Shown here piece after piece: positions 1 through 11,110 of a stretch of DNA of 64,000 nt. The first letter of the stretch is position 1. Each line of letters opens with the position of its first letter. The notes beneath the pieces are model-generated. The model had not been told where the DNA came from and did no database searches. It saw nothing but the letters and a program-made list of their open reading frames with translations. A program made the translations under genes and the position numbers. The DNA is from Periplaneta americana (taxonomy: Eukaryota; Arthropoda; Insecta; Blattodea; Blattidae): positions 70,954,708 through 71,018,707 of the forward strand of contig NC_091120.1 of the NCBI RefSeq assembly GCF_040183065.1. The letters run 5' to 3'.

Positions 1-290
1 GTCGACATAATAAAGTATTCCTTTTTTAAAAACAATAAAGAAAAAACCAAAGCTCCATTGTCATTTAACTGCACAATATATTAAAAGATACAATGCTCAA
101 CATAATAAATTGTTTCTTTTTAAAACTAATAAAGTAACTAAGTTCCATTGTCATTTAACTTGAAAACATATTAAACACAATATAATGATCAATAAAATCA
201 TTTGTTTCTTTTTATAAATACTAAAGGAAGTAAAACTAAGCTTCATTGTAATTTAACTTTAAAACATATTAAACAAAATATATGAGATAT
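1..290. repeat. Degenerate tandem repeat, about 3 units
   Basis: A block containing the phrase CCATTGTCATTTAACT recurs at about 54, 144 and 242, so the period drifts between 90 and 98 bp. Each unit also has a TTGTTTCTTTTTA stretch and an ACATATTAAA stretch. The units are diverged and AT-rich with no coding capacity. The array may extend left of the window. Confidence 0.6.
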
Positions 291-1480
291 GAATGAAACG
301 AAATACTACTGTAGACCTATACTGCTGGTTTTCATTTTTTTTTTTTTTTGTTGATTACCCTCTAAATTTCTTGTTATTAACTAAAAAGGCTATATTTGGC
401 TCTAAAATAGAACAACTCAACCGTAATACTGAAACTAAATGCATGTCTGTGATCCTAGACCTGGAGATACTTTCGGTCATATTCATTTTGAAAAGAAAAA
501 CAGCTCACAACAGTAAGTTGAGCCAAACATACGCATTGCAAATGTGCGCAGATTAGGGAATTGCTCCTATGGTAGGTAATCCATTTTTTCCTAAACACTT
601 TAGTGGCGTGCTCTTTTGCATCTCTATAGTGGCTCTGATGCTTGGGTAACATCAAATACAAATGGATTATTGAACAGACACATCTCCATGTCCATTGCAG
701 TTACTTCTGAAAATCTTTCTTGGAAAGAGAACGCATCAAGTAGGCCTAATATGCACTCAAAGTTTTAAATAAGTTCAGTTCCACATACTTAATAAAATAA
801 CAAGTATCTAAATCCTGAAAATACCATAAACATATCTTGTTTTGTATCTTTTCACAAATATTACGAAAATAGCTTTTAAAATTGTAAATAAAAACTTGTA
901 AGATCACCGAAGTCAGCTTTATGCTTCCGACCAAAGTGGCGTTTAATATTGAAGCGTTTTATATGCGCAATTTTAAACCCACATATTAAGCAACAGACTT
1001 CCTCTTTCTGTAAGTAACAAAACATTCTTTCTGCCGCTCTTCCTGAAACTGACGTCCCGAGATCGAAGCCATACCCGCCACTGAATGAAGCATGTCTAGA
1101 GAAGCACCAGGCGGAGGAGAGGGTCGGTGGAGTGAGGTAAGGCGGCTTTGAGTACAGTGGCCCTTCGGAGCCATTTTTCCCAATGGTTGTCCTAGTCTAT
1201 CCAAAAGCAGATAAGATTCATTGGTGGCGGGTCTAGAAGACTTAGAGATTTTGCTGAACGAAGGACTACTTTCTGGGGTTTGAACGATTCAAGAATATGA
1301 GTAACAGAAGACAATTACCAGAAATATTATTACGAATATGAAAGGCTGTAGAGAAACGCGCGATGCTGAGGATGGCGGAACCAGCTGATGAACTATATGC
1401 ACAAAGTGACATGCAATTATTTCATACAGGTATACAATAAGCTTCCAGTACGTAAAGAATGGTCTTGTCTGTCCTCTAAC
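291..1480. other. Unassigned AT-rich DNA
   Basis: I see no gene, RNA or recognisable mobile element here. Short open frames have no family resemblance and low-complexity composition. Confidence 0.5.
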
Positions 1481-1488
1481 GTCATAAG

Positions 1489-2418
1489 TAGGGCTAGGAT
1501 TTTGATTACATATAAATCATAAAAAAATGTCCTTAAAACAATGCATTTATGAACTAAAAATCTTTCAAAAATGCCCTTAAAATGCCCTAAAAATTGATCT
1601 TACATTCTAAAATTGGCTTAGTAGGAAAGGAGTTTTGTGCTACTTAATATTTAGAATAGTAATTAATTTTTTTTTCTAAGTGGTACACTTTAATTAATTA
1701 TTTTATCTGATGTACTTTCCATGTAGCCCATCACAAGGCCACTCTTATACGGAATTAGCAAGTATAGAGGAGTCTATATTGAAGGGATGGCTGGACTGAT
1801 CCATTACATGGGGTGTACTACGTTATAAGAGCAATATTTGTGTAGAAAAACGATTAAAATATTATACAAAATAATGGGTATTAGCCACTGGCGTAGCTCG
1901 GTCGGTTAAGGCCGATCCGGAGTTACGCTCGGGCGCGGGTTCGATTCCCGCTTGGGCTGATTATCTGGTTGGGTTTTTTCCGAGGTTTTTCCCAACCGTA
2001 AGACAAATGTCAGGTAATCTGTGGCGAATCCTCGGCCTCATCTCGCCAAATACCATATCACTATCACCAACTCCATTGACGCTAAATAACCTCGTAGTTG
2101 GTACAGCGTCGTTAAATAACCAAGTAAAAAATAAAGGGTATTAATGGACAAAATATGTAGACAAAATATCAAAGGAAATAAACATTATTTTGCATTAATA
2201 ATTGGGATTTGTGGCCAAAATTAAATGAAAATGCCTAAAAAATGTCCGAATAACATAAAAGATGCTCTTATGAGTTGAAACAGGCAAAAAATGCAAAAAA
2301 ATGCCCTAACAAATATGTCTTAAAACACTCAGTTTATCACATAACATATAAATACTAAAGCGGCTATGTTTCTGGCTTACTAGAAAAAAGATGCAATTTC
2401 ATAAAAATCCTAACCCTA
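1489..2418. mobile_element. Non-autonomous hAT-like DNA transposon
   Basis: The termini are inverted: TAGGGCTAGGATTTT at the left and, read from the other strand, TAGGGTTAGGATTTT at the right. Direct 8-bp flanks GTCATAAG (1481-1488) and ATCATAAG (2419-2426) match at 7 of 8 positions, the TSD length typical of hAT. The interior is full of AATGCCC/TGCCTAAA-type motifs and carries no transposase. A SINE-A copy (1884-2135) is inserted in it, so the element is older than that SINE. Confidence 0.7.
1884..2135 (+). mobile_element. SINE-A, full-length copy
   Basis: The head is tRNA-like, with an A-box region GGCGTAGCTCGGTCGG and a B-box GGTTCGATTCCC. The body follows (GGTTGGGTTTTTTCCGAGG, then GGCGAATCCTCGGCCTCATC). 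The 3' end is a hairpin GACGCT...AGCGTC plus GTTAAATAACCAAGTAAAA. An exact 8-bp TSD GGGTATTA flanks it (1876-1883 and 2136-2143). This is the reference copy for family A in this window. Confidence 0.85.
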
Positions 2419-2493
2419 ATCATAAGTCATAAGTATGGTTCGGTTAAAGTAGCTGTATAGGCATCCCTGGTCCGTGCGTTTTGTTTACATTAA

Positions 2494-2687
2494 AGGCTGG
2501 TTAACAATAAACCGGGATAGGAAACGACAACGAGAACGAAAAGGGAAATAATGTTAAAATAAATGTATTTAAATGGTAGCATTCACAATTAACTATTGTA
2601 AATGCTCACATTTAAATACATTTATTTTAACATTATTTCCTTTCTCGTTCTCGTTGTTTCCGTTCCCGATTTATTGTGAACCAGCCT
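2494..2687. mobile_element. Palindromic MITE, TAA-type target
   Basis: A near-complete 194-bp palindrome starts AGGCTGGTTAACAATAAACC and ends GATTTATTGTGAACCAGCCT. The flank is TAA on the left and AAA on the right. A sister copy at 52445-52635 has exact TAA flanks, which suggests a PIF/Harbinger-like 3-bp TWA target. It has no coding capacity. Confidence 0.75.
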
Positions 2688-2690
2688 AAA

Positions 2691-3232
2691 CTAGTTGTCG
2701 CGTGTTCCCCAGTTAGTTGACTGATGTTTTCGCTAGGGGATGGGGAACTCTCTTTCCAGCAGGTAGAGTTTTAGCTAGTGGAAGAAGGTATTGTTTACTG
2801 AAGCAAGTCAATGTTCTATCCTATATAGCTACACAGTCTATCCTGATACAGTTATTTTATCCGAACCTTAGTCATAACCTAAGAAATGAAGACGTTCTAG
2901 GTGAGATGTCATTATAAGAATTTGAAAAAGTTCTCGATGGTTCTATCAGGAACAGTCAACATAATCGATATCATCTACCTTCAAAGACTGCTTTCTGTCG
3001 GTAGTACAGTTGTCGCTTTTTTTATCAATTTCTTTACTCTCGCGTTATATAACTAGTACGGAGGGAGAGTACTGTGATACTGCTAATAGTCATTTATGTA
3101 ACTTATGTGTGAAGTGGAATTTTTTCGTAAGGGTGGAAAGTTTCTCACAATCAGTACAAGCCGTGAGTGAGTACTGAAATTAGACGAATGCAAAACTCAA
3201 GCCATACACAAGTGGCATAGCTTCATAATTTT
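2691..3232. other. Unassigned DNA
   Basis: No gene or mobile element recognised. A 66-codon open frame at 2717-2917 has no family resemblance. Confidence 0.4.
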
Positions 3233-3245
3233 ATTTTATTTTATT

Positions 3246-3487
3246 GCGTTATTTTACGACGCTGTATCAACATCTCAGGTTATTTAGCGTCTGAATGAAA
3301 TGAAGGTGATAATGCCGGTGAAACGAGTTCGCGGTCCAGCACCGAAAGTTACCCAGCATTTGCTCGTATCGAGTTGAGGGAAAACCCCGGAAAAAACCTC
3401 AACCAGGGAACTTGCCCCGACCGGGATTCGAACCCGGCCACCTGGTTTAGTGGCCAGACGCGCTGACCGTTGCTCCACAGGTGTAGA
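3246..3487 (-). mobile_element. SINE-C, full-length copy
   Basis: Read on the minus strand: a tRNA-like head with CACCTGTGGAGCAACGG and a GGGTTCGAATCCC B-box, then a body (GGTTGAGGTTTTTTCCGGGG, CCGGCATTATCACCTTCAT), then the hairpin tail GACGCTAAATAACC...AGCGTCGTAAAATAAC and an A-rich end. An exact 13-bp TSD TCATAATTTTATT flanks it (3233-3245 and 3488-3500), indicating a fairly recent insertion. Confidence 0.88.
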
Positions 3488-3634
3488 TCATAATTTTATT
3501 GATTACCATAAAAAGACACATTTTCTACAAGAATATTTTCTACTGTCATAATAAAAACATAGCCTACCAAGCTCAAACAGAAAATAATCTCTATTAGGTT
3601 ACAGCAGGTTATGGTTGATTTTTAATAGTAATAG

Positions 3635-3821
<187 letters not shown>

Positions 3822-4085
3822 GTGCATTTATTGATGCATGATAAATTATACAAACTCATGTACACAAGATCCTTCGCACGAGCCCGTACGGCCATTCGTG
3901 CTATAACTATGCACTGTTTGAATCTTCAAAACGAAAATAATACCTACTGATAATAAAATAGTGAAACAACAGTTATTATTATTATTACTACCGTTATCAT
4001 TGATTACCGTTATTATAACTAATCTAACTTTATACCAAATTTCACAAAAATAATACAAATAAAATAAAAGGGAGATATGAAAAAA

Positions 4086-4092
4086 ACACACA

Positions 4093-4170
<78 letters not shown>
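4086..4170. repeat. (CA)n then (TA)n microsatellite
   Basis: A CA tract broken by GTGA passes into a TA tract with one CA interruption. A SINE-E insertion starts directly after it. Confidence 0.95.
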
Positions 4171-4182
4171 CAGTATAAAGAA

Positions 4183-4467
4183 GGTAGCTCAGTTGGTAGA
4201 GCAGCTGGCTACGGACTGGAAGGTCCGGGGTTCGATCCCAGGTGGTGACAGGAATTTTTCTCGTTGCCAAACTTTCAGAACGGCCCCGAGGTTCACTCAG
4301 CCTCCTATAAAATTGAGTACCGGGTCTTTCCCGGGGATAAAAAGCGGTCAGAGCGTGGTGCCGACCACACCACCTCATTCTAGTGCCGAGGTCATGGAAA
4401 GCATGGGGCTCTACCTCCATGCCCCCCAAGTGCTTTCATGGCATGTTACGGGGATACCTTTACCTTT
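4183..4467 (+). mobile_element. SINE-E (tRNA-headed)
   Basis: The head GGTAGCTCAGTTGGTAGAGC with B-box GGGGTTCGATCCC is strongly tRNA-like, but there is no acceptor-stem pairing, so this is not a working tRNA. The body includes CGGGTCTTTCCCGGGGATAA and the 3' end is TACCTTTACCTTT. An exact 13-bp TSD ACAGTATAAAGAA flanks it (4170-4182, 4468-4480). It lacks the shared GACGCT hairpin tail. Confidence 0.85.
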
Positions 4468-4480
4468 ACAGTATAAAGAA

Positions 4481-5050
4481 ATAGTAATAGTAAAACAATT
4501 CTGTTCCTAAGCTGACAAGGAATAGAGCCTAATGGAACAGAGCAGGCCACGAAGTTTGCAATAAAATAAAATTATGGACGTTATTTGAAAATCGTTTTTT
4601 TATACTCAACAATTTTTACAAAATCCATCCTCATTGTCAAGCCTATGATTTTATTTTTCAATGGCGGGTATTTAAATTTTGCGTCATTGATTGCAGTGCC
4701 CCCCCCACCTTAGCAGAAACACGCCGTACTTGTAGGTACCTTGGCGCAAAGCATTGTCCATGGTGAGAGGTGGTCAACAAACATTTTCTTGTAGTATCAG
4801 TAGTAAATAAATTTCTTTGTTTCAATCAAATCCTGAGAGTATAAGAACTAATATAGGCCTATCGTTCTAAATATGTAGAAATATAATCGAATCAACAGAA
4901 GCAATATATTATTTAATTTTGTTACATAAATTTCTTGATAATCTATTTCTCAACAGAGTTGGATCACACAGACATTCCATTAGTCCACAGATCATTGAAT
5001 TACATGAAATAGCGCTATTTTTAGTCTTATGACTGACAACTTTGCTTTTA
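4481..5050. other. Unassigned DNA
   Basis: No gene or identifiable repeat. A poly-C run (CCCCCCCC) lies near 4699. Confidence 0.4.
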
Positions 5051-5220
5051 TTACTTGGTTATTTAACGACGCTGTAACATCTACTCGGTTATTTAGTGCC
5101 GATGGTACTGATGATAGCGAGATGGTATTTGGCGAGATGAGGCAGAGGATTAACCATAGATTACCTGACATTCGCCTTAAGGTTGGGGAAAATCTCGGAG
5201 GGAAAACTCAACCAGGTAAT
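5051..5220 (-). mobile_element. SINE-A fragment, head missing
   Basis: On the minus strand it matches the family-A body and 3' tail (TTGGTTATTTAACGACGCTG at the low end, GAGATGGTATTTGGCGAGAT inside). It stops at AACCAGGTAAT, before the tRNA-like head, so it is 5'-truncated. Confidence 0.8.
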
Positions 5221-5556
5221 ACCGAACAATAAATGTTTACTTTTTCTCTTGCTCCAAAATAAAAGTAGGTGAATATTACTAATATGTGTGCTCTAAATCT
5301 AAATTTAAAATCCAAATTGTCCCATCACGTACCATTTTCAGGTTAAAATGAATTGAATGTTTTTATGACAAAATTTATTAGTTTGAATTTTTCACTGGTA
5401 CTGATAAAATTACAAAAGACTTGGCATTAAAAATGCCTCATAATACTTGAAAAACGTGTACTGGATACAAAAATGATGTTACATAGCTTAAAACATAACA
5501 ACAATAAAAATATTTCATGCGTGTAATGAGAAAAATCTCGGCATTTGAACTTACAT

Positions 5557-5949
5557 TTAAAATAATTTTCTGGATGATTTCTCTTTATAACTCGACCCGG
5601 GACTGTATTTTACAAGGAACCAACAATAGTCTACAAGCATGCTGGATGATGATCTTTCTTTGTATTGCCTTTCCTTTTCAGATATTTCTTGATGAAATCT
5701 TTCCCCATGCTCGTCGTTTACCGCTCCAAAGTTAGGAGGAAAGAAATCCAAATTAGAATGTAAAAAGTGCATTTTGAGAGACATATTACACCCCATTTTC
5801 TCATACGCACTTAACATGGTTTCTACAACAAGTTCTATGTAGTTGTCTACCCTAGAATATCCAAGGAAATTTGAGCAAACGTCTTTGAAAGAGCGCCATG
5901 CCAATCTTCCTGTAACGGAAAGTTTTTCCTCAAACAAAGAGTCAGCCAT
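5557..5949 (-). CDS. Conserved multi-copy insect ORF, function unknown
   Basis: An uninterrupted reading frame of 130 residues from ATG at 5949. The frame stays open upstream for about 15 more codons (reading ELKQGIFIGPQIHKV) to about 5996, where an in-frame stop sits next to an AG that could be a splice acceptor, so this may be a terminal exon or an element fragment. The segment CNMSLKMHFLHSNLDFFP followed by DEHGERFHQEIS resembles a motif I recall from uncharacterised, multi-copy proteins of insects and cnidarians, often near transposons. That resemblance is from memory. No signal peptide, membrane segment or catalytic motif is visible. It could be an exon of a transposon-encoded protein or a pseudogene with an intact frame. 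No partner genes lie nearby. Confidence 0.45.
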   Translation of the reverse strand: MADSLFEEKLSVTGRLAWRSFKDVCSNFLGYSRVDNYIELVVETMLSAYEKMGCNMSLKMHFLHSNLDFFPPNFGAVNDEHGERFHQEISEKERQYKERSSSSMLVDYCWFLVKYSPGSSYKEKSSRKLF

Positions 5950-6351
5950 AACTTTGTGAATTTGTGGACCGATGAAAATGCCCTGTTTTAATTCGCCTTA
6001 AACTGGTAAACGTTTCCTTTAAATACTGAAACCGCACACTTGTTTGTTCATTGCATAGACCTCACTTTGATCCGTTATGAAATTTACTTAATAGAAGCAC
6101 AAAAGAACATGCCAACAACCATAAAAACAGGAAATAAGTCATAAACTCATAAAATGCATTAGCTTTTGTTCTGGTTTATACCCCCAACCCGCGCCAGATG
6201 TTTCCTGGGAGTGCGCCTATCGAAAAGCGAAATCATAGTATATATTAAAAACCTTACGCGATACGAAGATAAGAGATACATTTTCGGATTCAGCGCACAT
6301 CGGACCATAAGGGACACATTGTTTTAAGTCGGAACAAAGTTCTTGTTGTTC

Positions 6352-6430
6352 AATCAGCCCAAGGGGGAATCGAACCCACAACCGAGCTGATCGGCAGACA
6401 AGCGCCTCAGCCGACTGAGCTACGCCGGTA
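6352..6430 (-). mobile_element. SINE-A tRNA-like head fragment
   Basis: On the minus strand it reads ACCGGCGTAGCTCAGTCGG, then a B-box GGTTCGATTCCCCC and GGGCTGATT, and then breaks off. Only the RNA polymerase III promoter half of family A is present. It could be mistaken for a tRNA, but the anticodon and acceptor stems do not pair. Confidence 0.8.
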
Positions 6431-6895
6431 GCTTCCCATTCTTATTTTGTTTGTCGAAAAAGTGGTTTTCCATCACACACTCTACAAAATTTCATACTAC
6501 TGACAAGCTACTTAATTAAGGAGATGAGTGACCCACATGTCTGGTTTCCTTTTTGGACTCCAGCCTAATAAATTGAGTTGGGTCGCGCTGATCTGATCAC
6601 CACGCCCAGAACTGCTGGTTCGAATTCAACGTTGACATATAACACACGCGAACCCTGAACCGCCCGGACGAGTTGCGTTTGGAAAGCAGAGCATCGCGGA
6701 AGTGACTTCCGCACCCCGAGAACACCTGCGACCACTTTCATCGTCTGTTTTTATGAGATCTCCATCATCAAGTATTCCACCTGACTCTGAGCTCTTCGTT
6801 AGGCTGCAGTTGTCTCGTTTTTCGAGATTAGAAATATAAATTATTTTAGTGCAATCCTTAAGGTAATTGTAGAAGTCTTTATCAGGGCACTATAC
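6431..6895. other. Unassigned DNA
   Basis: No gene recognised. A CTGGTTCGAATTC phrase near 6616 hints at an old B-box but is not enough to call a SINE. Confidence 0.35.
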
Positions 6896-6903
6896 TCTTA
6901 GGT

Positions 6904-7207
6904 CAGCGGTGACAAAAGCGGGTGTCGTTATTACATCGTGTAATCACAGACAATCAAACGGGTACGAGGAGTTTCCTGTACATTGCTGTGTTTTTCATTC
7001 ACGTACTGAAGGCAAGCAGTGGCGGTATCATTTCGCTCTACAAACTATGTCTCTACAAGCAGTAAGAGGTGGCTTCGTAAAGAATGAGTAGGAGAACTTC
7101 TTTGTTGTTCTATCGGACAAAATGTAATATGTTTACTTTGCTAAATAGTTCGATTAGGAGTATATATAGAAACATTAATTGCCATGCTGAATAATGTATA
7201 TTATTAA

Positions 7208-7242
<35 letters not shown>

Positions 7243-7918
7243 TGACCACTATGTATGTGTTTCTATAATTCTTCTGTACGTGCATGATCTTCTCCCTAGT
7301 ATAAAATTATTAGTTTTCATCTCATTTTTAATCTTCTTAATCTTTAGATGAAGCTAACTATTTATTAATTATTCATTTAATAATAATATTGTAGAAAGAC
7401 TGATTCAATATTAAGTGCCAACGAACTGTTAAACACCAGGAATGACATGTCTTAAATCATAGCCAGGAAGAGAAAGATGAGATAAATAAATGTAAGGAAG
7501 TCAGCTACCTAATGGGGTTTGAAATATCTCGTGCTCTAAAGCCTTTTAAGAATTCCTCAAACGAGTAATGACTAAAATAGCTTAAATAACTTGTCCATAA
7601 GAAGTTTTTAATTTTGAAAAACTACGAATTTCTCGACCAATTATCGAGAGAAGAATTTATAAAATTCCTCATTATATTCAAGAGGAGGTTTAAAAAAGAA
7701 TCAAGAAAAATCGTATATTATTCACTGGCTCTTGATGACAGCAATGACATTACTGATATAGCAAACCCTGAGATTTTTATCCGCGAGATTGATCAAGATG
7801 TTAGTACAGGAACCACCACTGGTTGTAGTTTTCATGCCAAGTACCTATCCTCCGTCTCCTTACTTCATACGCTGTTTGTCGCATGTAATCACTGCAGCTC
7901 GAGTTTCGGTCACCGCTG
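6904..7918 (+). mobile_element. hAT element, internally deleted (family hAT-1)
   Basis: The termini are inverted: CAGCGGTGACAAAAGCG at the left and, read from the other strand, CAGCGGTGACCGAAACTCG at the right. An exact 8-bp TSD TCTTAGGT flanks it (6896-6903, 7919-7926). The frame at 7614-8030 reads IVYYSLALDDSNDITD then IFIREIDQDV, matching the start of the catalytic core of hAT transposases of the GTF2IRD2/Charlie type. The rest of the transposase is missing, so the copy is non-autonomous. A second copy lies at 17163-18242. Confidence 0.88.
7614..7801 (+). pseudogene. hAT transposase fragment
   Basis: The reading frame begins NYEFLDQLSREEFIKFLIIF and continues to the SLALDDSNDITD core motif of GTF2IRD2-like hAT transposases. 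The homology ends near the codons for IDQDV, where an internal deletion joins it to the 3' terminal sequence of the element. The sister copy at 17936-18120 carries the same region with more damage. Confidence 0.7.
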
Positions 7919-8389
7919 TCTTAGGTCATCTAAGTTAAAAACCTTTTGTTACAGTGAAAAAACGCTACAACCTTTGCATCATCACAGTAGTACAGTATAT
8001 AGCATATCAAAATGTAGTAAGTTGTACTGATTTTTCAAGTAGCGAACGCTTCTCCATAGGGAAAAATGGACAATTGCACACTTCTATTTCAGGGGATTAA
8101 AGTCACAGTGGTGTAAGTCATATATATATATTTTTAATTTTGATATAAGTGTAGAAATGAATCCACACATGACGAACTGTTAAAGGAAAAATAAGTCATA
8201 ACTTCATTACACCGCCAACAGATTGCAGCGCCAATTAGGAAGGTAAATGTTACAGCTGTTTTGTTATAAGTCACAGTGCCGTAAGTCAGGCAAACGCCGG
8301 TAAGCCTGTTAAATTTTCCAGTAGATTATATCTGCTGAGTGTTTGTGCCATTGTTTTGAAAATATTAATGTAGTAAAGGTTGTATTTAT

Positions 8390-9479
8390 TTGTTTTTTTT
8401 TTCGTTTGAATTATGGATTCAGTGGAAAGAGAGCCTAATCCTCTGTATCCTTGGGGTGAGACTATTGGCTCTCGAGGATCGCAAATCATGTAAACAAACA
8501 CGATCATTCACGTCGAAGCATGTAGTCATGTACAGTGACACTTGCACCAGTCAAAACCGGAATATCAAATTTGTTTTAGTCCTCATGAAGCTGATACAAA
8601 TTGAGACTAACACTATAGAAGTCATCGATCATAAATGTATGGTCAGTGAGCATTCATTCTCGCTCAACGACTCCGAATTTGGGTCGATTGAAGTGTTTGC
8701 AAAACACAAAACCATTTATGTATCAGAAGATCGGTATGGTCCACGCTTGTGGAGTAACGGTTAGCACGTCTGGCCGCGAAACCAGGTGGCCCGGGTTCGA
8801 TTCCCGGTCGGGACAAGTTACCTGGTTGAGGTTTTCTCCGTGGTTTTCCCTCAACCCAATATAAGCAAATGCTGGGTAACTTTCGGTGTTGGACCCCGGA
8901 CTCATTTCACCGGCATTATCACCTTCATCTCATTCAGACGCTAAATAACCAAAGCTGTTGATAAAGCGTCGTAAAATAACCTACTAAAATAAAAAAAAGA
9001 TCAGTATGATGCTATAATGAAGAAGAAAGAAGTCATTTCAACTAACGAACATAACGCGAAAAGATCTTCAATCGGCTGCCAGATTAGAAAAATGTATCAC
9101 AAGAAGAAAGATAAATTGAAGAAATTCACCAGTGAACTACCTGAAAATCCAGTGGATCAGGATTTCAAAAGACCAGCATTATGCCTTATTCTACAAAGAA
9201 ACGCTAAATGAAGAGTTCCCATTTTCCTTGTTGAATTTGAAATCTGAAAAGACAGGTAGACCATCATCCATTAAGAGCGTGACTGAAGAAATACTGTAGC
9301 GTACACTCAACGGAGAAAAATTTCGAGAGAGAAGAAAAATGACATGATAGATCTACTTCCATACATACCACCAATCCGTCATGTATATTTTTACAATCAC
9401 TTCAAGCAGAAAATGTATAGGCTACGAAGAGGTAGATGCGCGTCTATTGGAACTCGCAGAACTACATGATCCCGAATAA
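8390..9479 (+). pseudogene. Decayed transposase-like gene
   Basis: The first part reads VVMYSDTCTSQNRNIKF, then IEVIDHKCMVSEHSFSLND and SEFGSIEVF. This resembles a widespread insect transposase-like family in which an SD...GQNxN block is followed by HxFxxxGHSFxxND and DFGxIE. After the SINE-C insertion (8739-8997) the frame resumes with many Lys residues. Further on, with frameshifts, it contains DLLPYIPPIRHVYFYNHF and ends VDARLLELAELHDPE then stop at 9479. Acidic residues in the SD and FGSIE blocks could be part of a DDE/D centre. Stops and frameshifts make it non-functional. Family recognition is from memory of conserved motifs. Confidence 0.6.
8739..8997 (+). mobile_element. SINE-C, full-length copy
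   Basis: Head TTGTGGAGTAACGGTTAGCA with B-box GGGTTCGATTCCC, body CCGGCATTATCACCTTCATC, hairpin tail GACGCT...AAAGCGTCGTAAAATAAC and an A-rich end. The TSD is 11 bp with one mismatch, AGATCGGTATG (8728-8738) and AGATCAGTATG (8998-9008). It interrupts the transposase-like pseudogene and so is younger than it. Confidence 0.88.
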
Positions 9480-10112
9480 GTCACAAACCTGCTTCTTACA
9501 CAATGATTGTTTTAATATTCTAAAACTTCCTTTATTTTCAAATTAATTTATGACTTTATCATTTTCTGATATTTCTTTTATTTTCAAGTCTATCTTTGAA
9601 TATTTAAAATACATTCAATTTGTAATTGTTTCCAACCCCTTAAATAAAAAAAAAATTAGATACAGAGATAGATGTGGGTGCATGAGTACTTGTAGAGCAA
9701 GAAGATCTGTGAATAAGTCATGTATTTTTTTCACTATAATTCTTTTAGTATTTTCAAACTTCTTTAATTTTCAAGCCACGTTGGGAATATTAAAAGTCGA
9801 TGTGTACTTTTTTTGTTTAATTACAATTTTGTGGAAGCAAAAATATATTTTATTTCACCTTCAAGTCACTACAAATATTTTCTGTTAAACTACACTGTGC
9901 TGTAAGTCATTACAGCTTATAGAAGTCAAACTTAATTGAAAGAATTGCATCTCTTTTCAGTTCCCTTAACTTGGAACAGACCCTCAGGTTATATTCAATC
10001 CGTTTCCGTAACGAAATTGATGCTTGTGAATTTATTATAGCATTTATAATAAACCTCTCTGCCTCTCGAAATGAATAAAATGTGACTTACACCATTGTGA
10101 CTTTAACCCCCT

Positions 10113-10740
10113 CATTTGTTCATCGGTAATCATATATCTTGGTCTTTCTAAGAACGGAAAAAACCGCAACGAGGCGATATTACGGTCAGTCTCTGACAAA
10201 GTATGACAGACACTAGATAAACAACACAGGCCTGTGTTTGACTACACGTTTAAAGGTTTCGTATCAGTACAGTAACAAGCTTCTAAACTAAAAGGAACAA
10301 GAGTAGGCTACGTTGTTCTTTAAGTACTACTGTATGATGGAAAAACTGCCCATGTCCAGTAGAAAATAATATAGTACCAATCAAGAGAAAAAAAACTGCT
10401 TACATGAAGTAAGACCGGAAGGGGGAAAATTAAGAAAACAACCAAAGAAAACGTTGTTGTTGTTTTCTAATGCCAGGCATTTGACAATAAATTCATTTGA
10501 CCTCTTGCACTCCAATATTTTTCAAAGATATTATCATGGTTAGCCACTGACGCACAGATTTTGAGATGTTCTGAATCCATTTCTTGATTAAAACCAAAGA
10601 AAATATAATATACAATAGTAAAAATAACCATTTTATATTTTGCTACAATAAGTAAGTCAAAGACCGAACAATCAAGACTTCACATTTTGTATTATCATTT
10701 TATGACTTATTGGAATACACAAAATAAATTCTCTTTTGAA
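10113..10740. other. Unassigned DNA
   Basis: No gene recognised. The segment from about 10454 (GTTGTTGTTTTCTAATGCCA) looks like part of an old dispersed repeat, but there is no second copy here to prove it. Confidence 0.35.
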
Positions 10741-10750
10741 TATATAAAAC

Positions 10751-11110
10751 GTGTATAAGACCAGTATTGACATATGCATCGGAAACTCGAGCAGAAACAA
10801 AAAAAAAACTGCAAAAATGATGACAACTACTGAAATGAGGACATTACGAAGTATTGCTGGCGTTACGTTATTTCACAGACAGACGAATGATGAGATTAGG
10901 GAAAAATGTGGAGTGCAGGACGTGACAAAATGGATCAAGACTAGAAGAAAAGGATGGCGGGACCATGTATTAAGGATGACGGAAGACCGACTCCAGAAAA
11001 TCGCAATGAAAGGAAAGTTGCACACCCCAAGACCTTTGGGACGATCCCCTAAACGGTGGATGGAAAGCTGGACACCAACATCGGATTAAGACAGCAAAGT
11101 TGTAAAATAC
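10751..11110 (+). pseudogene. LINE reverse-transcriptase C-terminal remnant
   Basis: The frame includes KTAKMMTTTEMRTLRSIAGV, then VQDVTKWIKTRRKGWRDHVL and RPLGRSPKRWMESW. This order (a TTEMxxLRxIAG block, a W...RRxxWxxH block, then GRPxKRW) is the C-terminal tail common to non-LTR retrotransposon ORF2 proteins. The 5' part with the catalytic domain is gone. A purine-rich GAAGGAGAAGAAGAAAA end follows. A dead 5'-truncated copy. Confidence 0.65.

Larger units (their letters stand above)
8091..10112 (+). mobile_element. DNA transposon with 30-bp inverted termini
   Basis: The left terminus AGGGGATTAAAGTCACAGTG continues GTGTAAGTCA. The right terminus, read from the other strand, is AGGGGGTTAAAGTCACAATG then GTGTAAGTCA. 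Related GTCACAGTGCCGTAAGTCA motifs recur inside both ends (about 8270-8289 and 9890-9908), like subterminal transposase-binding repeats. A clear TSD is not visible. The interior holds a decayed transposase-like ORF (8390-9479) interrupted by a SINE-C. I cannot assign a superfamily. Confidence 0.7.

Noticed and set aside
4193-4260. tRNA-like sequence with good A and B boxes
   Set aside because: No 7-bp acceptor stem and it is followed by a SINE body with a TSD. The same reasoning applies to heads at 1.9, 6.4, 8.7, 44.2, 44.5, 57.2, 57.7 and 63.1 kb.
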